Virus record (IMG/VR): IMGVR_UViG_3300047469_000311
Span: 1-60,934 of that record
Strand: one strand, 5' to 3'
DNA length: 60,934 bases
Origin: a virus
The first letter of the stretch is position 1; each line of letters begins with the position of its first letter. The notes beneath the pieces are model-generated. The model saw only the letters and a program-made list of their open reading frames with translations. It ran no database searches and was not told where the DNA came from. Position numbers and translations under genes: made by a program. Positions 35,076 through 43,794 of the stretch are shown piece after piece.

Positions 35076-37736
35076 TTAGACGACCTGCAGTTCGATCTCG
35101 ACGACCTTCTTGTTGTTGCGCTCTTCCACCACCGTCAGGTTGAGCACACCCCTGGACGGATCGTACATCACCGAGTAACGCTCGGTGTTCTCGCCCTTGC
35201 AGTGATAGAGGCGATCGATGTACTCGACTGCATCGCGCACACGGTCTTTGTCATCGTCGTCGGTGAGCAGCTCAGTAATGCCACCCATCACGTGGTTGAA
35301 GAAGATCCAGATGTTCGTGTCGACACAGTTGGTCTGATCCACTTCGTTCGCTGCCATCGGACGAGCCTCCGGAGTAGCATGACCTTGCAAGACAGCTTGC
35401 GTCGGCGTAGCAATCTGCACGATGCGTTCATCCCAGTTCGTGAAATCAACATTCGAACGCGCAGCCGTGAGCAGGCTCAAACCCACTTCCGAGTTAGCGC
35501 GATCCGGATCGAAAGCCCGCACCCGGATCTGACCCGGCACTACGTCCGTCGGATACCTCATCGTTGCGCTGAAGGTCGGGCGCTCGAACCCGACGATCTC
35601 GAAGAAATGACCCGACGTTACCTTCAGTGTAGTGAGCACATCAGTGACGTTCAGCGATGCGTTGCCTGTCAGGTTCTTGTGCAACCACTCCACGAATTCG
35701 TCACGTCCGATTACATCTTCGAACAGTTCGATGTAACGCAGCGACTTGCCTGCCTGCATCATGTTGACTGCAGGAGCTTCGCTGATCTTCGGACTTTCTT
35801 TCCAGTTCTGGCGCACGATCACCGGTTGCCGGATGGTTTCCGATTCACCCATGATGCGAACACCCTTCACGCTTGTGGGCGTTTCGTATTTGCTGGTGTC
35901 CTTAAAGAGCGTTGCCGGATCAGTCTTCGGGGCTTCCGTGTCGGGAATCGGATTGGCGGCCGAGCCTACATCCATCGTTTTGCCGCCCATGGCTTTAGTG
36001 CGTGCCGAGAGCGGTTCGAAGACTGGCGGCGGTCCCATGTTCGGCAGCTCGACTTCGAACGCGCCGATGCATTCCGAGAGTTTGCCTTGGTCGATCGATT
36101 CGAGTTCCGTGTACACATCGAAACCAAACAGCAGCTTCGAATCAGCACCCGGCGAATACACCTTGCCCTTGATGAGGCCGCGCTCCAGCGTATGGTTACT
36201 GCGCAAGCTCGGTGAAACCATCCGTTCGAACTTGATCACCACTTGGCTGGCCAGACGACGATCCAGATCCTGATGGTGCGAGTAACGACGCTGGATCTCG
36301 TACCACAACCGCTCGATGTACTGGACTTCGCGGGCGCTGGCCGTGTTCGTGAGTACCATCAGCGCACTGGCGCCGAAATTCAGTGAGTCGACACGATTGA
36401 CCGCCAGGTACTGGGTCTGGCGCAGTGTCGGGTCTGTCAGGTACAGGAGCTTTTCCACTTGCTTGGCCTCGCTGCCGATCCGGACATGAGTTTCCCATTC
36501 TGCGGTGGTGGTGAACGTGAGCAAACTGCCGAGCTGCATCATGCCGAGCGGCTTGCCCACGACTGGTACGAGCACAGCCATGTCGACCAGACCCAGTTCC
36601 GACGAGAGTTCATCCGAATGCCGGTTCTTGGTGCCAAGCAGGCTCGCATGCTTAACTGAGACGAAAGCGAACTGGATCAGCTCCGGCTCCACATCGTGCA
36701 TTTTGCAGACCTTGTCGAGCAGCGCCTTGAAGTACTCGCGATCGGCCTGCTGCACCGACTGACCTTCCAGCCATTCCAGCGCGAATTGCAGGGACGTCGG
36801 GCTACCGTTCTCGAGCGGGACCAATACCGGACCCGATTCTTCTTTCTTTCGTTCCGGCTGAGCACGCCCGGCTTCCTGCTGGGATTGTTGGGGAGCAGCC
36901 TCGGCCGCCTTCGTGTCGTTTACCGTTGCTTTGTTTTCTTCGAGTGCCATCTCTGCCTCCTGAGCAGGTTGTTCGGTGTGGGTCGCCGTGTCAGTGGGTG
37001 TGGGCGGCGTATTCATCTCGTACAACAGACGCGTGGCCCCAATACTGAACCCTTCGGCTTCCAGAATCTGACGCTGATCAAAGGTCAGAAAGCTGGTTTC
37101 AAAACGCAGGGTCGCCAGCACCATGTCCTTCACGCCCTTGGGGCGCATGTCCAGTTTGATCAGACCGCCCCGGCCTTCACGTGGATGACGCAGTGCGTTA
37201 CCCCGCACGAATTCGACCTGATGGGGTGTGAGGTTGTGCAACTTCAGGAAGTCTCGCAACTGCCTGAAGAGGATCTCGCCTTGACTACCGTCGCCGCGAT
37301 ACACCGACATCCACATGCGCAAATCGTCGACCGTCGCCGCGTTCTCTTTCGAGAATTCCGACATGTCAATGTTCTTGATGTCGTAGTCTGTACCAAACAC
37401 GATGTATTCCGTACCATCGACCATCATCGTCCGCAAAGCGATGTGATCCACGGTTTCAGTCGGGTGGCCGAGAGCGATCCGCCTGAGTTCGATCATGAAC
37501 ATTCCGGCGAGATCATCTGCTTCTGTCGGCCGATAGCAGTGATAGACTTGCCCCCAGAGTTCGCTCGGCGGTACTTTGGTGCCGGTCACGCATTCCGCAA
37601 GATGGTCTGCGATCATGCTCTTACGCAGATACGTGTTCGTCTTGATCCAGTCACCCAGTGCCTGCTCTTCACGGGGGGCAGAAACAATCGGAAAACTGGT
37701 GTGCCCTTGTTCATGGGCTTGGTCGAGGGTGATCAT
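35076..37736 (-). CDS. Large hypothetical protein (886 aa)
   Basis: Three globular parts are joined by a low-complexity linker around residues 240-300, which is rich in Thr, Gln, Ala and Glu (PTPTDTATHTEQPAQ). The third part ends in RYSVMYDPSRGVLNLTVVEE; a loosely similar RYSV-x-x-x-NILTVTLER occurs in the 413-residue gene at 38933, so the two may share a small domain. No catalytic motif is recognised. AAGGATTGAA precedes the ATG. It follows the AAA+ ATPase gene by 21 bases, so a joint function with that ATPase is plausible but unproved. Confidence 0.55.
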   Translation of the reverse strand: MITLDQAHEQGHTSFPIVSAPREEQALGDWIKTNTYLRKSMIADHLAECVTGTKVPPSELWGQVYHCYRPTEADDLAGMFMIELRRIALGHPTETVDHIALRTMMVDGTEYIVFGTDYDIKNIDMSEFSKENAATVDDLRMWMSVYRGDGSQGEILFRQLRDFLKLHNLTPHQVEFVRGNALRHPREGRGGLIKLDMRPKGVKDMVLATLRFETSFLTFDQRQILEAEGFSIGATRLLYEMNTPPTPTDTATHTEQPAQEAEMALEENKATVNDTKAAEAAPQQSQQEAGRAQPERKKEESGPVLVPLENGSPTSLQFALEWLEGQSVQQADREYFKALLDKVCKMHDVEPELIQFAFVSVKHASLLGTKNRHSDELSSELGLVDMAVLVPVVGKPLGMMQLGSLLTFTTTAEWETHVRIGSEAKQVEKLLYLTDPTLRQTQYLAVNRVDSLNFGASALMVLTNTASAREVQYIERLWYEIQRRYSHHQDLDRRLASQVVIKFERMVSPSLRSNHTLERGLIKGKVYSPGADSKLLFGFDVYTELESIDQGKLSECIGAFEVELPNMGPPPVFEPLSARTKAMGGKTMDVGSAANPIPDTEAPKTDPATLFKDTSKYETPTSVKGVRIMGESETIRQPVIVRQNWKESPKISEAPAVNMMQAGKSLRYIELFEDVIGRDEFVEWLHKNLTGNASLNVTDVLTTLKVTSGHFFEIVGFERPTFSATMRYPTDVVPGQIRVRAFDPDRANSEVGLSLLTAARSNVDFTNWDERIVQIATPTQAVLQGHATPEARPMAANEVDQTNCVDTNIWIFFNHVMGGITELLTDDDDKDRVRDAVEYIDRLYHCKGENTERYSVMYDPSRGVLNLTVVEERNNKKVVEIELQVV

Positions 37737-37757
37737 TTCAATCCTTGTTTTCTTGGT

Positions 37758-38831
37758 TTAGAGGAAACCGATCCGTTTACCGAAGCGGTTTACAGTTTGT
37801 TGTTCAGCCATGTGCTTGGCGAGCGCTTCTGACAGCGGCCACTTTTCCTTGACCGACCAGTCCTTCGGCGGCAATCCGGCAGCCTCGCACGCCGCGGCGG
37901 CTTCATCACGCGTAAGCTCGCGGAACGGCAGGATGTCAAAGCAACGACCCTTGCGCAGCAGTGCGGGATCGATGCTATCAATGCTCGGCAAATTGGTCGA
38001 GAAGACGATTTTCTTGCCAGTATGCTTGACCACGCCTTCGGACGCGTTGAGAATCGGCGCCATCAGGGTGTTGCCATCCTGGCGGCTTTTCAGATAGTTG
38101 TCGATGTCCTCGTAAGCGAGGATCTTCGCGACCGAACTCCGGAAGAAGCGCCCAATCAGTGCCGGAGTCTCCACCACCGGCTTGTTATACGCCAGGTAGG
38201 TGTCGTAGTTGCCCGACATGATCAGCGAGCGCAGGAAGGTACTCTTGCCTACGCCCGGCGGCCCGAAGAGCACCAAGACGGTTTCGTCCGACTCCATGAA
38301 TGCCTGGAAGTAGTCGCGCAGCGGGACATTGAGCCACGGATAGAACTCCTGTAACGCCAGGTTTGCCGACTCCTGCGTCATGTATTTGCTCGAGAAGACC
38401 GGCTCGCCTCGATCATTCAAACTGTTCGCTGTCTGGATAAGCGCACCCAGCGAGTCGAAGTTCTCCTTCACCCAGTCAGTCACCACTTGGGCTTCAGCGA
38501 GATCACCATAGACGCTGACGCTGATGGTGTTATCTTGGGTGGTGAATTCGACCATGGCTTCGACATAGCCTTCGTCGTTATCTTTCAGGCCGATATGGGT
38601 GCCCGCGGTGCGGAACGTGATGAAGCCGCGCTCTTGCAAGTAACGCAGGAACTTGTTGCGGTCTTGCTCCCTGTCCTTTATTGCACGCGTGGCTGACTTA
38701 CGGGAGCTGTTCAGACCTGCCTTCAGACGCGTGGCGGCCACCAGCGCGTCAAAACGCGCGATTGTGTCACGCGGATTGGAACCAGCTTCGAAAAACTGCA
38801 ACACATTGTAGTAAACGAAATGTTCTTGCAT
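37758..38831 (-). CDS. AAA+ ATPase (357 aa)
   Basis: An ATP-driven remodelling enzyme. Counted from the upstream in-frame TTG at 38849, Walker A is FGPPGVGKSTFL (195-206), Walker B ILAYEDID (243-250), sensor 1 VFSTN (282-286), and an arginine-finger-like DPALLRKGRCFDI follows (294-306), a full AAA+ set. I start at ATG 38831 because AAGGAACAGTC precedes it. The N-terminal 170 residues are a separate domain, perhaps for substrate binding. The PALLRKGRCFDILPF sequence resembles the BCS1/RarA-like and FtsH-like subgroups. Its target is unknown; the neighbouring 886- and 413-residue proteins are the first candidates as partners. Confidence 0.8.
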   Translation of the reverse strand: MQEHFVYYNVLQFFEAGSNPRDTIARFDALVAATRLKAGLNSSRKSATRAIKDREQDRNKFLRYLQERGFITFRTAGTHIGLKDNDEGYVEAMVEFTTQDNTISVSVYGDLAEAQVVTDWVKENFDSLGALIQTANSLNDRGEPVFSSKYMTQESANLALQEFYPWLNVPLRDYFQAFMESDETVLVLFGPPGVGKSTFLRSLIMSGNYDTYLAYNKPVVETPALIGRFFRSSVAKILAYEDIDNYLKSRQDGNTLMAPILNASEGVVKHTGKKIVFSTNLPSIDSIDPALLRKGRCFDILPFRELTRDEAAAACEAAGLPPKDWSVKEKWPLSEALAKHMAEQQTVNRFGKRIGFL

Positions 38832-38882
38832 GACTGTTCCTTGTTTCAATTGTAACGATTGTAAGTTGCGCTATTTGAACCA

Positions 38883-38925
38883 ACGGCATAGGGCGAAGAG
38901 AGTTGCCTCCCTTCGCCTATCGCCC
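38883..38925 (-). terminator. Hairpin with ACGGCATA flank
   Basis: GGCGAAG/CTTCGCC stem (38892-38917) with a 12-base loop, flanked by AACGGCATA on one side and TATCGCCCCGT on the other. On the leftward strand it is followed by CTATGCCGTTGGTTC. It separates the 413-residue gene from the AAA+ gene. Confidence 0.7.
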
Positions 38926-38932
38926 CGTGTAA

Positions 38933-40174
38933 TTATTCGACGTCGACCTTGCACTGATAAATAGCCAGTGCAGGCGACTGTTCTTGGCCGAGCTTCACTG
39001 CCCGATCGTAGATTGCGATGTATGCATTGTTGCCGTCACGCAGGAAGTTCTGCGACAAACGCCCACCACCATCACGCACCAGTGCTGCATGGAAGGCCCA
39101 GTTATCCACGTTAGCGAGACCTTCGCCATCGAGGATGTAGTGACGGAACGCCATCAAAGCGCGCTTGTCCCGCTCACTGATCAACGACACAAGCAAACGC
39201 TCGATGAAATGATCGAGCATATACTCGTCGTTGCCAGTGACTTCGACATCCTTCATCGCACGAATCGGCTGAGCATGGACGATGGTGTCCATGACATTCT
39301 CGGCGAGGATCTTGCCGGGCGACTGCGCTTCCACCAGTTCTTCCGCGTGGGCCAACAAGGCACGCGCTTCTTCGGTGGTAGTGCCGACTGCTTCGTCCGG
39401 CGTCGGCTCGACGCTGCGCACTTCGTTCCAGGCTTCCTGTCGCTCGCTCAGGGCTTGTTCGCGCTCGAACGTAGCTGCCCGTGATTCTGCCGACATGGCG
39501 AGCACAAACGCGCCATTCTGCGATTCGACATTCAGCACCAACAGCTTGAGCAGGGTGTCGTCTTCGCCCGGATCACCCTTACCCAGTGCTTCGATTTCGA
39601 CTTCGTTGCCGTCCTTCTTCTGCATGCGGAAGTACACGGTCGGATTGGGCACCTGGGCTTCCAGCAGCGCCTGTTCCGGATCGCCCAGTTCCTGACGGAA
39701 ACCCGTGACCGTGCCCTCGTGGTCCGCCACCTGCGTGATGAAAGTGACGATCTGCTCGAGCGTCGTGAAGATCACGGCCTGCCCCGCTTGGAGTTCCTTC
39801 GTGATCTGGGCGAACGTATCGAGCATGCGATGCGTGACCATGGCACCTTCGATGCGCGGACGAATCGCGATGCCGTCCTTACCGTAATCGGCGAAGAACA
39901 TCTGCAGCTTCGGCGCACGCTCACCTTCATCCAGGTCGCTGCGCTCGAGCGTCACCGTGAGGATGTTCGGGCCATTCTCGACGGAGTAGCGCGGCGTGTC
40001 GGTCGTTTGCTTCTTGTGCGTATTGAGCGCAAGATGCTTGGACCACAGGGCCGTCTTCTCGTCGATGAACTTGAGATTGTCCGCCAGTTCATCGTTAGCC
40101 GAATGCTCGCGCAGATACTCATCGATCTCTGCGCGCGTATAGAACTTGATGCTGTTGTTTTCTTGCTCGGACAC
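38933..40174 (-). CDS. Hypothetical protein (413 aa, GTG start)
   Basis: GTG start at 40174 (VSEQENNSIKFYTRAEIDEY) with AAGGAGCATGTA upstream; a frame of 32 more codons exists but is basic and unsupported. The protein is acidic, mostly helical, with no recognised domain. It shares a short RYSV...LTVTLE element with the C-terminal part of the 886-residue protein. It lies 25 bases after the 193-residue gene. Function unknown. Confidence 0.55.
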   Translation of the reverse strand: MSEQENNSIKFYTRAEIDEYLREHSANDELADNLKFIDEKTALWSKHLALNTHKKQTTDTPRYSVENGPNILTVTLERSDLDEGERAPKLQMFFADYGKDGIAIRPRIEGAMVTHRMLDTFAQITKELQAGQAVIFTTLEQIVTFITQVADHEGTVTGFRQELGDPEQALLEAQVPNPTVYFRMQKKDGNEVEIEALGKGDPGEDDTLLKLLVLNVESQNGAFVLAMSAESRAATFEREQALSERQEAWNEVRSVEPTPDEAVGTTTEEARALLAHAEELVEAQSPGKILAENVMDTIVHAQPIRAMKDVEVTGNDEYMLDHFIERLLVSLISERDKRALMAFRHYILDGEGLANVDNWAFHAALVRDGGGRLSQNFLRDGNNAYIAIYDRAVKLGQEQSPALAIYQCKVDVE

Positions 40175-40199
40175 TACATGCTCCTTGTTGTTTGATGGT

Positions 40200-40778
40200 T
40201 TACTGGGTGAACGCCGTGATGACGCTATGGCGCTGGAAATCTTTGTACGCGATGAGCGTGAGACCTTCATCGTTCAATTCCAAATCAAAGGTGATCGCTG
40301 TCGGATACTTGCGGTGCAACATCTCGAAGTACTCGAGGCTGTGGGCCAGCAGGTCATTTTTCGGGTTATTCAGCGATACGTGACGAATACTGAGCGCCGT
40401 CTTCAGGTCAGCGAAAGTGAAGTGGGCATTCATTGCGGCGGTTTGTTGCACGCGCTTACGAATCACGAGCTGCTCGGTAACCTCGCTCGTTTTCTTCCAC
40501 TTCAGATGGACCGTCCCCATTTGTGTGTTGGGCGTACCGGGCGCCATCACGTAGAGGTCGATCTTCTCGCTACTACCTTCCACGCGGCCGAAGGCAAAGC
40601 GCGGTGCGCCATAGGGTTCGCGGGGGTTACGTGCCTGATACGACTCCATCACCTTGTTCACTTCCGAGATGATGTCGGCAGCGATTTCTTCGCTTGTGTG
40701 ATCCACCAGATGAGAGTGGAGCTCAAGCGTTCCTACGAACAGTTTGGCACTGATGGCTTTGGTTGCAACGACGCTCAT
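40200..40778 (-). CDS. Hypothetical early protein (192 aa)
   Basis: I start at ATG 40778 (MSVVATKAISAKLFVGTLEL), preceded by GAGGTGATTACC; another ATG lies three codons upstream. The protein has a beta-rich N-terminus and a helical middle, and no recognised motif. A TATATTAC box, the phiKZ early-promoter consensus, lies about 60 bases upstream on the same strand, so this gene is probably among the first transcribed and heads the run of leftward genes down to 32730. Function unknown. Confidence 0.6.
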   Translation of the reverse strand: MSVVATKAISAKLFVGTLELHSHLVDHTSEEIAADIISEVNKVMESYQARNPREPYGAPRFAFGRVEGSSEKIDLYVMAPGTPNTQMGTVHLKWKKTSEVTEQLVIRKRVQQTAAMNAHFTFADLKTALSIRHVSLNNPKNDLLAHSLEYFEMLHRKYPTAITFDLELNDEGLTLIAYKDFQRHSVITAFTQ

Positions 40779-40839
40779 GGTAATCACCTCATAGTCAGAT
40801 TGGTCTACTAGATGATGCTTTCTTATCTAGCTCTGACGG

Positions 40840-40847
40840 GTAATATA
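40840..40847 (-). promoter_or_regulatory. Early-promoter-like box TATATTAC
   Basis: On the leftward strand TATATTAC, preceded by TTCAGCCC and followed by CCGTCAG. It exactly matches the consensus published for phiKZ early promoters used by the virion RNA polymerase. It is placed 62-69 bases before the start of the 192-residue gene and after the stop of the Gly/His-rich gene. Confidence 0.75.
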
Positions 40848-40866
40848 GGGCTGAAAGTCGTTTGAA

Positions 40867-41274
40867 TCAGAAGGGTAGCAGCCAAGCCAGCGCGACTGCA
40901 AGAATTCCAACTACAACGAACGCCCCCAGGACTGTTGCCACGCCGGAGTCCCCTTTACAGGTGACACTTACGTCACTCGCCCCTTGTTCTTCAGTCTTCT
41001 CGACCCCGTTCGGACACAGGTCATGATAGCTGCTGCCGTGTCCGACGTAATAGGTGCGCGGCACCACATGAGTTTCTTCGTGAAAACCGCTGCTGTGGCC
41101 GCCCTCGCTCTCATGGGCTGAACTGTGCCCTTCCCCACTGGCGTGACCACTTGCATGTCCTCCGCCCCCGTGACCGCCTCCGCCACCGCGCGCAAACGCC
41201 AACGGAATGCCCACCAGCAGGGCGATCATCATCGCCAGAATAAACCCCGCTATTACTATTTTTGTTTTCTTCAT
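40867..41274 (-). CDS. Gly/His-rich secreted or membrane protein (135 aa)
   Basis: I start at ATG 41274 (MKKTKIVIAGFILAMMIALL), a typical signal peptide, probably cut after AFA around residue 29. A low-complexity segment of Gly, His, Ser and Glu follows (GGGGHGGGGHASGHASG), which could bind metal ions. Two cysteines (LCPNG, VTCKG) could form a disulfide in the periplasm. A C-terminal hydrophobic span (VLGAFVVVGILAVALAWLL) ends the protein. AGGACAACAAGC precedes the ATG. An envelope role is inferred. Confidence 0.6.
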   Translation of the reverse strand: MKKTKIVIAGFILAMMIALLVGIPLAFARGGGGGHGGGGHASGHASGEGHSSAHESEGGHSSGFHEETHVVPRTYYVGHGSSYHDLCPNGVEKTEEQGASDVSVTCKGDSGVATVLGAFVVVGILAVALAWLLPF

Positions 41275-41334
41275 TGCTTGTTGTCCTAGTGTCAAAGCAC
41301 GCCTACAATACATGCCCTCATCGTGTCAAAAAAA

Positions 41335-41381
41335 GATTGACGGCATAAACGGGGACCCGAAGGCCCCCGTTGATACGCTGT
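41335..41381 (-). terminator. Hairpin with GCATAAAC/GATACGC flanks
   Basis: AACGGGG/CCCCGTT stem (41348-41371) with a CCTTCGG-type loop on the leftward strand, followed by TTTATGCCGTC and then CTTTTTTTGAC. It ends the 101-residue membrane-protein gene. Confidence 0.75.
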
Positions 41382-41687
41382 TTAGGCGTTCTTCTTGATG
41401 AGTGCCCAGATGACGGTCCACTTGCCGGTCCGATACAGGAAATAGGCAGCAGCCGCCAACCAGAGCCACAGTGGCAAAGACGTCAGGAAGTACAGCGCCG
41501 TCACCACAGCCACGATCACAACCTTCGTCGTGATGAGGGTCGGTGCCAGGCCGAACTTCGCAACCGCCTTTTGCAACCACTCCGAAGCATCCGCCATGCT
41601 ATTCTTGAGAATTGCATACTGGCCCAACGCGTCGGAGAATTGCAGTGCCACTACAGCCAAGAAGACGAAGAAGACGAGTTGCGTCAT
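41382..41687 (-). CDS. Small membrane protein (101 aa)
   Basis: Start at ATG 41687 (MTQLVFFVFLAVVALQFSDA) with CGAGGTCAAC upstream. Three hydrophobic segments are visible: near the N-terminus, LITTKVVIVAVVTALYFL, and LPLWLWLAAAAYFLY, with a basic end (WALIKKNA). Inner-membrane location is likely. It closes a chain of tightly packed small genes beginning at 44220. Function unknown. Confidence 0.6.
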   Translation of the reverse strand: MTQLVFFVFLAVVALQFSDALGQYAILKNSMADASEWLQKAVAKFGLAPTLITTKVVIVAVVTALYFLTSLPLWLWLAAAAYFLYRTGKWTVIWALIKKNA

Positions 41688-41743
41688 GTTGACCTCGAGG
41701 AAAGGATTACCAGGGTACTGCACATGATAATCCTTTTCTTTTT

Positions 41744-41962
41744 TCACCCTGCCTTCACACAGGTGAAACCCTCGAGTGGGGTGTAGCCGTTGTTCGACAA
41801 CCACTCATTGAGCTCTGCCAACTCGTCATGCCAGTCCTGTGGGATCTCCTTCCTGGCGTCGAAATAGCGCCCCATCGCTTCGACGATTTCTTGCGCGCGC
41901 AGCTCCGCGACGATAAAGCGCGGTCGCAATCCCAATGGCGGGGCTTTAGTCTCGGCTACCAT
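41744..41962 (-). CDS. Small hypothetical protein (72 aa)
   Basis: ATG 41962 (MVAETKAPPLGLRPRFIVAE) with GGAGATGACT upstream; the gene overlaps the zinc-ribbon gene by 17 bases. The protein has a helical middle (LRAQEIVEAMGRYFDAR) and a Trp-containing C-terminal helix. No domain is recognised. Confidence 0.6.
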   Translation of the reverse strand: MVAETKAPPLGLRPRFIVAELRAQEIVEAMGRYFDARKEIPQDWHDELAELNEWLSNNGYTPLEGFTCVKAG

Positions 41963-42077
41963 AGTCATCTCCAAACAGATTGATACAGACGACACAGTCG
42001 CCTTCTGCGGTATGCCAGCGCACGCACTGACACACCTGACAGTACTTGCTGCTGGCCTTCTTCCAGATACTAAACAC
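41946..42077 (-). CDS. Tiny zinc-ribbon-like protein (43 aa, GTG start)
   Basis: GTG start at 42077 with AAGGAGAATAGCA upstream. The sequence carries C-x-x-C-x-C and a second C-x-x-C (KYCQVCQC and GDCVVC) separated by about 13 residues, the layout of a small zinc ribbon. It overlaps the preceding gene's end by 8 bases and the next gene's start by 17. It may be an RNA-, DNA- or protein-binding adaptor; no target is evident. Confidence 0.6.
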   Translation of the reverse strand: MFSIWKKASSKYCQVCQCVRWHTAEGDCVVCINLFGDDYGSRD

Positions 42078-42381
42078 TGCTATTCTCCTTGTTTGGCACT
42101 GGATATTGCTCCAGCATCGCTTTAAGCTGACGGGTGTAGTAGCGCACCAGCTCACCATTAAAATCCCGCACTGCGAGCGTGCCCTTATCCACATAGTTGA
42201 GCACCGCGCCATGGCTTTGCGCGTCCGGATACTTCCTATCGAGAGCTCGATTAGTTACTTCGCGAAACTCCACAAGCGTTTCGATAAAGCGATAAACCTT
42301 CGCACCCGTCGGACCGGGAAGCAGTTTGGCCCACCATTTCAGAAACGCATAATAACGTCGCTCGAAGAAGCTTAGTTTCAT
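42070..42381 (-). CDS. Hypothetical protein (103 aa)
   Basis: A basic, helical 103-residue protein beginning MKLSFFERRYYAFLKWWAKL, possibly membrane-peripheral because of its aromatic amphipathic N-terminus. GGGAGCGAGCTGGC precedes the ATG. The end overlaps the start of the zinc-ribbon gene, indicating coupling. Function unknown. Confidence 0.6.
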   Translation of the reverse strand: MKLSFFERRYYAFLKWWAKLLPGPTGAKVYRFIETLVEFREVTNRALDRKYPDAQSHGAVLNYVDKGTLAVRDFNGELVRYYTRQLKAMLEQYPVPNKENSSV

Positions 42382-42399
42382 GCCAGCTCGCTCCCCTGG

Positions 42400-42831
42400 T
42401 TAGGTGGTCGACACGCCCTGATAGGTCATGAGATCGGTCGTGATAGCAGGGCGGACCGCGTCCCAGGTCGGTTCGTGGCATTCCGGATCGCAGTTGGGTC
42501 CCACGGGTTCACGATCAAACATTTCGCAGACTTTCATCGTGAAGTCACGAATCAGTGCCGCATTGAACATGTAGCTACCGTACTGCCCGTAAGGCATGAC
42601 CTGGTGACAAATGAGACGGAACTTGACCCGCCACAACGGGTGATCGATGGCGTCCAGCGACACACCGGCGAGCTTCAGACCTGCCTCTCGTGCAGCTTCC
42701 GGCGTATTGAAACGCTCCGCGTCGAAGATGTCCTCGGCGAGCCAACCCTCTGGCGTATGGCGATCGTTAGCGAGGAAGCGAGTTCGATCAGGATGATCCG
42801 GATGTTCAAATAGTACGACGTACTTGGGCAC
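42400..42831 (-). CDS. Hypothetical protein (143 aa)
   Basis: A soluble protein starting MPKYVVLFEHPDHPDRTRFL, with three Cys and a His-rich element (CDPECHEP) near the C-terminus that could bind a metal. No family is recognised. It is placed 14 bases after the 144-residue gene in the same operon. Confidence 0.6.
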   Translation of the reverse strand: MPKYVVLFEHPDHPDRTRFLANDRHTPEGWLAEDIFDAERFNTPEAAREAGLKLAGVSLDAIDHPLWRVKFRLICHQVMPYGQYGSYMFNAALIRDFTMKVCEMFDREPVGPNCDPECHEPTWDAVRPAITTDLMTYQGVSTT

Positions 42832-42845
42832 AGTGCTCCCCTTTG

Positions 42846-43280
42846 TTATACGTTAGGTAATGCGTCCAGGGTTTGGCGATCCTTCTCCGAGAGCGTGTAG
42901 TGCATGCGCGACAAGCCGCGCTCGTCGTTAGACTCGAACTCCTTGTCGTGATCCTCGGTTTGCAGGGCAATGGTCTTGATGCGATCAGGCGCGAAGCGTA
43001 GACGGTCTATACCGCGGCTATGCGCCACCCAGACGGCCGCAAACACCTTGGGGGAGGTGTAGGGCTTACCGTCATCGTACTCGACCGCATAGCCCTTCTC
43101 CTCAAGGATACGTCGGATCTCGCCATAGAACAACGTAGCCAAGCGCTTGACACGAAAGTTACGCAGATACTTCGGATTGCCCTTGATAATGATCGCGACC
43201 TTGAGCTTCGCTTCGTCCGCAGCATTGAACACTTTACGAACCTCATCGGCTCGCTGATAGGCTTCTACTAACTTGTTCAC
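42846..43280 (-). CDS. Hypothetical protein (144 aa)
   Basis: A charged 144-residue protein with a basic central region (KYLRNFRVKRLATLFYGEIR). It is predicted soluble, with no recognised domain. It follows the 29-residue membrane peptide gene by 8 bases. Function unknown. Confidence 0.6.
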   Translation of the reverse strand: MNKLVEAYQRADEVRKVFNAADEAKLKVAIIIKGNPKYLRNFRVKRLATLFYGEIRRILEEKGYAVEYDDGKPYTSPKVFAAVWVAHSRGIDRLRFAPDRIKTIALQTEDHDKEFESNDERGLSRMHYTLSEKDRQTLDALPNV

Positions 43281-43288
43281 ACTGCCCC

Positions 43289-43378
43289 CTATCGCGGCGG
43301 ATACTTGTTACCCCAGACCAGCACCAGGATCAGTACCCCGACGAAGATCCAGACTCGACTGGCTGATTTCTTTTTCAT
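43289..43378 (-). CDS. Membrane microprotein (29 aa)
   Basis: A short gene starting MKKKSASRVWIFVGVLILVL, with a basic N-terminus, one hydrophobic span and the tail WGNKYPPR. GGAGGGAGC precedes the ATG, and the ATGA overlap with the previous gene's stop indicates translational coupling. Small single-span peptides like this are easily missed; the reading-frame context makes it credible. Confidence 0.55.
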   Translation of the reverse strand: MKKKSASRVWIFVGVLILVLVWGNKYPPR

Positions 43379-43734
43379 GCTCCCTCCATGCTGACGAGCT
43401 GATCGATCTTGCCGTCCTTGAGCATAAAGCCCACCACCACACGACTGACCTGTTCTGCCGGAGCACTAGTTTTGGCAAAGTCAAAGTGGTAGACAATCAG
43501 TTCACACGGCAGAGGCTGGCCGGTTTCCCTATTGGTAACTACAGCGTTGCGATCCAGCCCCATGCCCTGACCGATCATGAGAGGTCCGTGACGCTCCACT
43601 TGCGTGCGCACAACGTCCGCCAGATACTCGAACATCTCATCAGTGGCACCGTATTCACGCAGCATGTCGTACATCTCCTCCAGCATATGCTCGTCTGAAT
43701 CAGCCAGCGGCTCCAGGTATTTCTTTTGCTGCAT
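43375..43734 (-). CDS. Hypothetical protein (119 aa)
   Basis: Start at ATG 43734 (MQQKKYLEPLADSDEHMLEE) with AAGGAGCGGAGC upstream. The N-terminal half is helical and acidic, and the C-terminal half is beta-rich (LPCELIVYHFDF, VSRVVVGFMLKDG). It overlaps the next gene by 4 bases. Function unknown. Confidence 0.6.
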   Translation of the reverse strand: MQQKKYLEPLADSDEHMLEEMYDMLREYGATDEMFEYLADVVRTQVERHGPLMIGQGMGLDRNAVVTNRETGQPLPCELIVYHFDFAKTSAPAEQVSRVVVGFMLKDGKIDQLVSMEGA

Positions 43735-43754
43735 GCTCCGCTCCTTGTTTGATG

Positions 43755-43794
43755 TCATAAGCGGGAGAGGTTCCGCGCCTCTCCCGTGATCCGC
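43755..43794 (-). terminator. Hairpin after the HTH gene
   Basis: CGGGAGAGG/CCTCTCCCG (43762-43786) with a 6-base loop, flanked by GATGTCATAAG and TGATCCGC. On the leftward strand it is followed by CTTATGACATC, a variant of the TATGNCG flank. Confidence 0.7.
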
